A DNA stretch of 64,000 nt, taken from contig NZ_JACHBX010000003.1 in the NCBI RefSeq assembly GCF_014200505.1, positions 1 through 64,000 on the forward strand, written 5' to 3'. Position numbers and translations under genes: made by a program. The notes under the pieces were generated by a model. That model ran no database searches and was not told the DNA's origin. It saw nothing but the letters and a program-made list of their open reading frames with translations. Of this stretch, positions 57,941 to 64,000 are shown piece after piece. Each line of letters starts with the position of its first letter. Position 1 is the first letter of the stretch. This DNA is from Massilia aurea (GTDB lineage Bacteria; Pseudomonadota; Gammaproteobacteria; Burkholderiales; Burkholderiaceae_D).

Positions 57941-59830
57941 TTAAATTTCGTCCAGCGACTTGCCCGACAATGCCTTGCGCACGCTCTTGTCCATGCGGCG
58001 CGCCGCGAATTCTTCGGTGCCATGCGCCAGCGCCTGGACTGCATCGTGCACCACGTTCTGGCGCAGGCCCGGTTCGAGCGTGGTGTCGTTCGACATCGCC
58101 ACCGCGTCGCGCACCATTTGCAATTGCGCGGCAATCGTGGCCTGCTCGTCGGGCGACAGCAGATCGGTATCGCTGTCCAGCGCCGACTGCGTGGCCAGCA
58201 GGATGCGCTCGGCCTCGACTTGCTCTTCGCGCAGTGCGCGCATCTGCATGTCGCTCGAGGCCGACGTGTACGAATCCTGCAGCATGCGCGCCACCTGGTC
58301 GTCCGCCAGGCCATACGACGGCTTGACCGTGATCGATGCTTCGACGCCCGAGCGCATTTCGCGCGCAGCCACCGCCAGCAAGCCATCGGCGTCGACCTGG
58401 TAGGTCACGCGGATGCGCGCGGCGCCGGCTGCCATCGGCGGGATGCCGCGCAGCTCGAAGCGTGCCAGCGAACGGCAGTCCGACACCAGCTCGCGCTCGC
58501 CCTGCACCACGTGCACCGCCAGCGCCGTCTGGCCATCCTTGAAGGTCGTGAATTCCTGCGCGCGCGCGACCGGAATCGTCGAGTTGCGCGGAATGATTTT
58601 TTCGACCAGACCGCCCATCGTCTCGATGCCCAGCGACAGCGGGGTCACGTCCAGCAGAAGCCAGTCTTCGCCGTCGGCGCGGTTGCCGGCCAGCAGATTG
58701 GCCTGGATCGCCGCGCCCAGCGCCACCACGCGGTCCGGGTCGATATTGGCGTGAGGGATGGTCTGAAAGAATTCCGACACCGCCCGGCGCACGTGCGGCA
58801 TGCGCGTCGCGCCGCCGACCATGACCACGCCGTCGACGTCTTCGACGCTCGTATCGGCATCGCGCATCGCCTTGCGGATCGCATTCATCGTCTTGCCGAC
58901 CAGGTGCTTCGTGATCTCGACAAATTCCGTGGCCGTGATCGTCACCTGCACCAGCTCGCCCGACTTCAGGATCGCCTCGATCGTCGTTTCTTCGTTCGTC
59001 GACAGCAGTTCCTTGGCCTGGCGAGCCTTGACCATCAGCGTCGCGGTGTCCTGGTCCGACAGAGGCGCCAGACGCGCCTTTTCCATGATCCAGCAGAACA
59101 GGCGATGGTCGAAATCGTCGCCACCCAACGCCGAATCGCCGCCGGTCGACAGCACTTCGAACACGCCTTTTGACAGCTTGAGGATCGAGATGTCGAACGT
59201 GCCGCCGCCCAGATCGTAGACGGCGTACACGCCTTCCTTGCCCTGGTCGAGGCCATACGCGATGGCTGCGGCAGTCGGCTCGGACAGCAGGCGCAGGACA
59301 TTCAGGCCGGCCAGCTGGGCCGCATCCTTGGTGGCCTGGCGCTGTGCATCGTCAAAATAGGCCGGCACCGTGATCACGGCGCCCACCAGGTCGTCGCCCA
59401 GCGAATCTTCGGCGCGCTGGCGCAGCGTGGCCAGGATCTGGGCCGAGATTTCGACGGGGCTTTTCACGCCGGCGACGGTATTCAACTGGACCATGCCCTC
59501 GCCATCGACGAAGTCGTACGGCAGGTTTTCTGCGTGCGTGATGTCTTTGAGGCCACGGCCCATGAAGCGCTTGACCGAGACGATCGTGTTCTTCGGGTCG
59601 GTGGTCTGATGCGCACGTGCCTTGTGGCCGATGTGGGCGTGGCCGTTGTCCAGGTAGCGCACGATCGACGGCAGCAGCGAGCGGCCTTCCTCGTCACTGA
59701 GCACTTCAGGGCTGCCGCTGCGAACGGTGGCGACGAGCGAATTGGTGGTGCCCAGGTCAATGCCCACTGCCAGGCGATGCTGGTGCGGGGCGGTGGACAT
59801 GCCGGGTTCGGCGATTTGGAGGAGTGCCAT
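57941..59830 (-). CDS. hscA: Fe-S protein assembly chaperone HscA
   Basis: 629 residues, Hsp70 family. [15 protein letters not shown] starts the ATPase domain, with [13 protein letters not shown] and [13 protein letters not shown] as further nucleotide motifs. The substrate domain starts near [14 protein letters not shown]. The short C-terminus without EEVD is as in HscA. With HscB it releases clusters from IscU. The ATG at 59830 ([10 protein letters not shown]) is chosen. Confidence 0.95.
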   Translation of the reverse strand: MALLQIAEPGMSTAPHQHRLAVGIDLGTTNSLVATVRSGSPEVLSDEEGRSLLPSIVRYLDNGHAHIGHKARAHQTTDPKNTIVSVKRFMGRGLKDITHAENLPYDFVDGEGMVQLNTVAGVKSPVEISAQILATLRQRAEDSLGDDLVGAVITVPAYFDDAQRQATKDAAQLAGLNVLRLLSEPTAAAIAYGLDQGKEGVYAVYDLGGGTFDISILKLSKGVFEVLSTGGDSALGGDDFDHRLFCWIMEKARLAPLSDQDTATLMVKARQAKELLSTNEETTIEAILKSGELVQVTITATEFVEITKHLVGKTMNAIRKAMRDADTSVEDVDGVVMVGGATRMPHVRRAVSEFFQTIPHANIDPDRVVALGAAIQANLLAGNRADGEDWLLLDVTPLSLGIETMGGLVEKIIPRNSTIPVARAQEFTTFKDGQTALAVHVVQGERELVSDCRSLARFELRGIPPMAAGAARIRVTYQVDADGLLAVAAREMRSGVEASITVKPSYGLADDQVARMLQDSYTSASSDMQMRALREEQVEAERILLATQSALDSDTDLLSPDEQATIAAQLQMVRDAVAMSNDTTLEPGLRQNVVHDAVQALAHGTEEFAARRMDKSVRKALSGKSLDEI

Positions 59831-59908
59831 AGTCGTGATACCAGTGTTATTTTTGCATGCCGGAGACGGTGCGGACGCTATTTTACGCGTCCGACCGGCA
59901 TAGCGGGG

Positions 59909-59931
59909 CGTGGACGACAACGCCGTCCACG
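59909..59931. repeat. hairpin related to repeat A (half element)
   Basis: CGTGGACG / CGTCCACG is an 8-bp perfect stem with a 7-base loop in the 117-bp hscB-hscA gap. It looks like one decayed arm of repeat A. Confidence 0.6.
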
Positions 59932-59947
59932 ATGAAGTGCGGGAAGG

Positions 59948-60463
59948 TTATGCCTCGATCGCTTCGAAGGCGTACTGCACTTCGTCGCCGAACTTGTCGA
60001 GAAACATCAGCGAGCGCACGCCCTGCGCGGCTGCGGCGTAGTCCCCCGCATCGAGCTGCTGGCCAACGGTGACCAGCATCTGCTTGCGTTCGGCGCGTAC
60101 CTGCGCATCGAGTGCGTCGAGCGCAGCGGCATCCTTGCCCGCGCGCGCATCGCCCAGTTCTTCGCGCCATTCCATCTGCTGCATCAGAAACGCAGTGGGC
60201 ATCGCGGTATTCGATTCGGTCTGCAGGTCGACGCCGTTCAATTCGCACAGATACTGCGCGCGCTTTTGCGGATTGCGCAGGGTCTGGTAGGCGTCGTTGG
60301 CGCGCGTCGCCCATTGCATGGCGACGCGTTTTTCGCCGTCGCTGCTGCCGACAAACCTGTCAGGATGAACGCGGCCCTGGATCTCGCGGTAGGCGGCATC
60401 CAGGGCGCTCTGGTCGACCTCGAAACGGGCCGGCAGTTGAAACAGTTCGAAGTGATTCTGCAT
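59948..60463 (-). CDS. hscB: Fe-S assembly co-chaperone HscB
   Basis: 171 residues. An N-terminal J domain has the HPDRF motif (GRVHPDRFVG) that stimulates HscA; the C-terminal helical domain binds IscU. It follows iscA by 6 bp. Confidence 0.94.
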   Translation of the reverse strand: MQNHFELFQLPARFEVDQSALDAAYREIQGRVHPDRFVGSSDGEKRVAMQWATRANDAYQTLRNPQKRAQYLCELNGVDLQTESNTAMPTAFLMQQMEWREELGDARAGKDAAALDALDAQVRAERKQMLVTVGQQLDAGDYAAAAQGVRSLMFLDKFGDEVQYAFEAIEA

Positions 60464-60469
60464 GCGCGA

Positions 60470-60793
60470 TCAGATGCGGAAGCTCTCGCCGCAGCCGCAA
60501 TTGTCCTTGACGTTCGGATTATTGAAGCGGAAGCCCTCGTTGAGGCCTTCGCGGGCGAAATCGAGCTCGGTGCCGTCGATGTACGGCAGGCTTTTCGGGT
60601 CAACGAAGACCTGCACGCCATGCGATTCGAAGACGCTGTCTTCGTTTGCGCTTTCATCGACGTACTCGAGCTTGTAGGCCAGGCCGGAGCAGCCGGTGGT
60701 GCGCACACCGAAACGCAAGCCAATGCCCTTGCCCCGGCGTTCGAGGTAACGGTTGACGTGCTTTGCAGCTTTTTCGGTCAGGGTGATTGCCAT
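60470..60793 (-). CDS. iscA: Fe-S assembly A-type protein IscA
   Basis: 107 residues. The three cluster Cys are in [14 protein letters not shown] and DNCGCGESF. It carries or transfers Fe-S clusters. It starts 35 bp after iscU. Confidence 0.95.
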   Translation of the reverse strand: MAITLTEKAAKHVNRYLERRGKGIGLRFGVRTTGCSGLAYKLEYVDESANEDSVFESHGVQVFVDPKSLPYIDGTELDFAREGLNEGFRFNNPNVKDNCGCGESFRI

Positions 60794-60828
60794 GTTGTGC
60801 TTCTCCAGCTCAGTTCTATTACCAGGAA

Positions 60829-61239
60829 TTACGCCGCTGCGACTGCTGCAACTGCTTTATCGGCGTGCTTTGCCTTGTAGTCGGCCACAGCGGCCTTGAT
60901 CGCGTCTTCTGCCAGGATCGAGCAGTGGATCTTGACCGGCGGCAGTGCCAGCTCTTCGGCGATCTGCGTGTTCTTGATGGCCAGTGCTTCGTCCAGGCTC
61001 TTGCCCTTGACCCACTCAGTGATCAGCGAGCTCGATGCGATGGCCGAACCGCAGCCATACGTCTTGAACTTTGCGTCTTCGATCAGGCCCTGGTCGTTGA
61101 CCTTGATCTGCAGCTTCATGACGTCGCCGCAGGCCGGTGCGCCGACCATGCCGGTGCCGATGTCATCGTCGCCCTTGTCGAAGGCGCCGACGTTGCGTGG
61201 GTTTTCGTAGTGGTCCAGTACTTTGTCCGAATATGCCAT
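60829..61239 (-). CDS. iscU: Fe-S cluster scaffold IscU
   Basis: 136 residues. The scaffold Cys lie in [20 protein letters not shown] and [11 protein letters not shown]; the HscA-recognition motif is LPPVK. GGAG precedes the ATG. The C-terminal tail is Ala/Lys-rich. Confidence 0.96.
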   Translation of the reverse strand: MAYSDKVLDHYENPRNVGAFDKGDDDIGTGMVGAPACGDVMKLQIKVNDQGLIEDAKFKTYGCGSAIASSSLITEWVKGKSLDEALAIKNTQIAEELALPPVKIHCSILAEDAIKAAVADYKAKHADKAVAAVAAA

Positions 61240-61286
61240 GGTGATGCTCCAGTATGTTTAGAAAATGCGCGCTCGGTATGAGCAGA

Positions 61287-62543
61287 TCAGTGTGCAGCCC
61301 ACTGGATCGAGCTGATGTCGATCCCGTCCTTGAACATGTCCCACAGCGGCGACAGTTCACGCAGCTTGCCAACTTTGCTCTTGAGCAGGTTGACGGCAAA
61401 ATCAATTTCTTCTTCGGTCGTGAAGCGGCCAATCGAGAAGCGGATCGAGCTGTGCGCCAGCTCGTCGCTGCGGCCCAGGGCGCGCAGCACGTACGATGGT
61501 TCCAGGCTGGCCGAGGTGCAGGCCGAACCGGACGACACGGCCAGGTCCTTGATCGCCATGATCAGGGACTCGCCTTCGACATAGTTGAACGAGACGTTCA
61601 GGTTATGCGGCACGCGGTGGTCCATGTCGCCATTGATATAGACTTCTTCGATCTCCATCAGGCCACGGGCCAGGCGATCGCGCAGTGCGCGCACGCGCGC
61701 CAGCTCGCTGTCCATCTCGACCTTCGCCAGGCGGAATGCTTCGCCCATGCCGACGATCTGGTGCGTCGGCAGCGTGCCCGAACGCATGCCGCGCTCGTGA
61801 CCGCCACCGTGCATCTGCGCTTCGAGGCGCACGCGCGGCTTGCGACGCACGTACAGCGCGCCAATGCCTTTCGGGCCATAGGCCTTGTGCGCAGTGAAGG
61901 TCATCAGGTCGACCTTGAGGACTTCGAGGTTGATCTCGACCTTGCCGACGGCCTGGGCCGCGTCGCAATGGAAGATGATGCCCTTCGAGCGCAGCAGTTC
62001 GCCGATTTCGGCGATCGGCTGCACGACGCCGATTTCGTTGTTCACGAACATGACCGAGACGAGGATGGTGTCAGGGCGGATCGCCGCTGCCAGCTGCTCG
62101 ACAGTGATCAGGCCGTTGGCTTGCGGCTCGAGGTAGGTCGCTTCGAAGCCGACGCGTTCGAGTTCACGCACGGTATCCAGCACGGCCTTGTGCTCGGTTT
62201 TCACGGTGATGATGTGCTTGCCCTTGGTCTTGTAGAACTGGGCCGCACCCTTGATCGCCAGGTTGTTGCTTTCGGTCGCGCCGGAGGTCCAGACGATTTC
62301 GCGCGGATCGGCGCCGATGATCGCGGCGACGTGGCCGCGTGCTTCTTCGACGGCCGCTTCGGCGTTCCAGCCGTAGGCATGGCTACGCGACGCAGGATTA
62401 CCGAACTGCTCGCGCAGGAACGGAATCATCTTGTCGGCGACGCGTGGATCGACCGGCGTCGTGGCCGAGTAATCCATGTAGATCGGGAAATGTGGAGCTG
62501 GCGCGAAGCTTTGCTCGGTGGTCTTGTCCATTGGCGCGTTCAT
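61287..62543 (-). CDS. iscS: cysteine desulfurase IscS
   Basis: 418 residues. [14 protein letters not shown] opens the PLP domain; [12 protein letters not shown] carries the lysine and [15 protein letters not shown] the catalytic Cys. It is 14 residues longer at the N-terminus than the E. coli enzyme. It supplies sulfur for clusters. GGAGTAAATCAG lies upstream. Confidence 0.96.
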   Translation of the reverse strand: MNAPMDKTTEQSFAPAPHFPIYMDYSATTPVDPRVADKMIPFLREQFGNPASRSHAYGWNAEAAVEEARGHVAAIIGADPREIVWTSGATESNNLAIKGAAQFYKTKGKHIITVKTEHKAVLDTVRELERVGFEATYLEPQANGLITVEQLAAAIRPDTILVSVMFVNNEIGVVQPIAEIGELLRSKGIIFHCDAAQAVGKVEINLEVLKVDLMTFTAHKAYGPKGIGALYVRRKPRVRLEAQMHGGGHERGMRSGTLPTHQIVGMGEAFRLAKVEMDSELARVRALRDRLARGLMEIEEVYINGDMDHRVPHNLNVSFNYVEGESLIMAIKDLAVSSGSACTSASLEPSYVLRALGRSDELAHSSIRFSIGRFTTEEEIDFAVNLLKSKVGKLRELSPLWDMFKDGIDISSIQWAAH

Positions 62544-62562
62544 CTGATTTACTCCGGTAACT

Positions 62563-63039
62563 TTAGTTTTGTCCGACTGCGGCGGGGGCGCCGCGGTGCA
62601 CGTGCACGACGTTCTGTTCTTTCTGGCGCTGCTGGTCGACCAGGTCTTGCAACGATACCGAATCGAGGTAGTCGACCATTTTTTCGTTCAGCGTGGTCCA
62701 CAGTTCGTGGGTCATGCACCGGGCGCCGTCGGTATGGGCGCCATGGCAGTTCTCTTTACCGCCGCACTGGGTTGCATCGAGCGGCTCATCGACGGCGATG
62801 ATGATGTCCGCCACCGTCACCTTGCCCGCCGCGCGCGCCAGGCTGTAGCCACCGCCCGGACCACGGATCGATTCGACGATCTCGTGGCGGCGCAGCTTGC
62901 CAAACAGCTGCTCGAGGTACGACAGCGAAATGGCCTGGCGCTGGCTGATGCCCGACAGCGTGACCGGACCATTGCCTTGACGCATGGCAAGGTCGATCAT
63001 CGCAGTGACAGCAAAACGGCCTTTGGTGGTCAGACGCAT
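62563..63039 (-). CDS. iscR: Fe-S cluster regulator IscR
   Basis: 158 residues, Rrf2 family. [18 protein letters not shown] begins the winged helix; cluster Cys are in [17 protein letters not shown]. With its [2Fe-2S] cluster it represses its own operon. The ATG at 63039 is the family start; an upstream open extension is rejected. First gene of the isc operon. Confidence 0.95.
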   Translation of the reverse strand: MRLTTKGRFAVTAMIDLAMRQGNGPVTLSGISQRQAISLSYLEQLFGKLRRHEIVESIRGPGGGYSLARAAGKVTVADIIIAVDEPLDATQCGGKENCHGAHTDGARCMTHELWTTLNEKMVDYLDSVSLQDLVDQQRQKEQNVVHVHRGAPAAVGQN

Positions 63040-63138
63040 TTCAACCCCGGTGAATGATAAAATATTTCTCTTGTCCAAGTACCAAGTCCGAGCCGCATCC
63101 TGCAGCACGTTTCCCTCTGAGAGCGGGGAAAGACCTGA

Positions 63139-63163
63139 TTAGTTGAACGATTTAGTCAAGTAT
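63139..63163 (-). promoter_or_regulatory. type 1 IscR-binding site
   Basis: On the minus strand ATACTTGACTAAATCGTTCA plus five further bases agree with the published type 1 IscR consensus at about 22 of 25 positions. It lies 100 bp upstream of iscR and overlaps the candidate -10. Confidence 0.8.
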
Positions 63164-63187
63164 AGCAAATCGCAATGATCTTGTCTT
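63159..63187 (-). promoter_or_regulatory. candidate sigma-70 promoter of the isc operon
   Basis: On the minus strand AAGACA (63187-63182) and TATACT (63164-63159) with a 17-bp spacer. The -10 overlaps the IscR box, which explains repression. Confidence 0.55.
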
Positions 63188-63238
63188 GGACCACCCCAAA
63201 AACGGCGGGTCAGTTCCACTCCTGAAAAAGTCGCTGTT

Positions 63239-63315
63239 GAACGCGTGGACGGGGAACCCGTCCACCCTACGAGTGGCTCACCGTAGGGTGGATGGCTATG
63301 CCATCCACGCGTTCA
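63239..63315. repeat. palindromic intergenic repeat A, copy 2
   Basis: Starts GAACGCGTGGACGG and ends CATCCACGCGTTC. Each arm forms a hairpin and the arms invert around CCCTACG ... CGTAGGG, as in copy 1 (36878-36951). It lies between the isc promoter and the uracil-glycosylase gene. Confidence 0.87.
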
Positions 63316-63355
63316 ACCCAACGTGATTTGTGACGCGCCGATTTGCTGAACGCGA

Positions 63356-64000
63356 TTAACGGGCCCGCAGCAACGCCATCGGCCCGAACAGCGCCTGCAT
63401 GCCCACATGCCCGATGAAGCTGAGGTTATAGGGATGCTCGGCCACCTCCTGCGGGAACGCAGCCGTCTCCGGCAACTTCTGCAATTGCTCGGCGATCTTG
63501 CCCCACAGGACCAGCGTCGGTACGTGCTTTTGCGCACCCAGCGCTGCCAGCACCGTCTGCAAAAACGGCAACCAGGCGCGCGCATCGATGACCGGCTTGA
63601 CATGCTTGCGAAACACCAGCGCGGCATTCAGCAGCAAAAAGCCTTCTTGCACGAGATTGTCCTGCAACTGCGCCAGCGTCTGGATGGAGCCGTCAGCGCG
63701 CGCGGCCTGGGCGATCGGCGCCAGCGCCTCCCCGCTCGTCGCATCGGGCTTCAGCTGGCCGCCGGCCACCAGCAGCATTTTCATGAAGTTGCGCAGTGAC
63801 GTCGCCCGGTTCACGGGCTTGGATAGTCCTGCGTCGCTCCACAGGTCACCCACGGCGCCGTCCATGAAGCTCACGCCGGTAGCGCTTGCGGCGCGCGGGT
63901 ACGGCCCCTCCCCCACCAGCACGTAGCGTACCTTGTCCAGCGGCTGGGCAAAGGCGGCGAACATGCGGTGTTCCGTGGGGACGTAATCGTCCTGCGCCAG
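63356..64000 (-). CDS. uracil-DNA glycosylase superfamily protein (5-prime end outside window)
   Basis: At least 214 residues; the frame is open to the window edge. The motif that reads GQDPYH in family 1 enzymes is GEGPYPRAASATGVSF, so the catalytic Asp is absent, and the late HPS motif reads HPYNLSF. A uracil-glycosylase-like fold is likely, but the activity may differ or be lost. NLVQEGFLLLNAALV and TLVLWGK are the central strands. Confidence 0.75.
   Translation of the reverse strand: MAQDDYVPTEHRMFAAFAQPLDKVRYVLVGEGPYPRAASATGVSFMDGAVGDLWSDAGLSKPVNRATSLRNFMKMLLVAGGQLKPDATSGEALAPIAQAARADGSIQTLAQLQDNLVQEGFLLLNAALVFRKHVKPVIDARAWLPFLQTVLAALGAQKHVPTLVLWGKIAEQLQKLPETAAFPQEVAEHPYNLSFIGHVGMQALFGPMALLRAR

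Overview
The window is a chromosomal stretch of a high-GC betaproteobacterium, most likely Oxalobacteraceae (Massilia/Janthinobacterium type). The pointers are the PEP-CTERM fragments, the rpsO-pnp / ilvBNC / pssA neighbourhood typical of Burkholderiales, the isc operon order, and the sigma factor-DUF3619-DUF3106-RDD cluster. No rRNA, tRNA, prophage or CRISPR array was seen. Genes are dense and many operons are coupled by ATGA overlaps.

Layout. 1-700: debris, namely a transposase C-terminus and a tandemly duplicated, N-terminally truncated PEP-CTERM gene. 0.7-6.4 kb: branched-chain amino acid type binding protein, secreted M20 peptidase, small hypothetical, cytochrome P450 and a Tat-exported Gfo/Idh/MocA oxidoreductase. 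6.7-10 kb: a GlxA regulator divergent from a stand-alone DJ-1 protein without its cysteine, then a pseudo-receiver, a hypothetical and a PH-domain protein. 10-13.4 kb: modE divergent from modABC with a ModE operator between them. 13.4-19.4 kb: a six-gene stressosome operon (RsbR, RsbS, RsbT, an ATPase-phosphatase fusion, a histidine kinase, a hybrid kinase) with no sigma factor. 19.6-25.6 kb: czcI-czcC-czcB-czcA heavy-metal efflux behind a MerR-type promoter. 25.7-29.4 kb: LysR/SDR pair and an SbmA-like ABC transporter.

29.7-40.6 kb: core genes (pnp, rpsO, pssA, ilvC, ilvN, ilvB) interrupted by a complete IS1595-like element, a SIMPL protein, a lipoprotein and an esterase. 40.9-43.6 kb: a soluble double-PAS chemoreceptor and a triple CheW-like protein. 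43.6-47.2 kb: sulfonate-type ABC transporter plus TauD-like dioxygenase. 47.4-49.7 kb: ECF sigma factor operon. 49.9-54.7 kb: PAS/GAF histidine kinase, SDR and a large choice-of-anchor I lipoprotein. 54.8-63.2 kb: a pseudouridine-synthase homologue, threonine aldolase, methyltransferase and the complete iscR-S-U-A-hscB-hscA-fdx Fe-S assembly operon (transcribed leftward) behind an IscR box. 63.3 kb to the edge: a uracil-DNA glycosylase-like protein cut by the window.

Two families of intergenic palindromic repeat (36.9 kb and 63.2 kb, with a fragment at 59.9 kb; and 57.8 kb) sit between core genes. The most distinctive system is the stressosome operon, whose output appears to run into histidine kinases rather than a sigma-B cascade.
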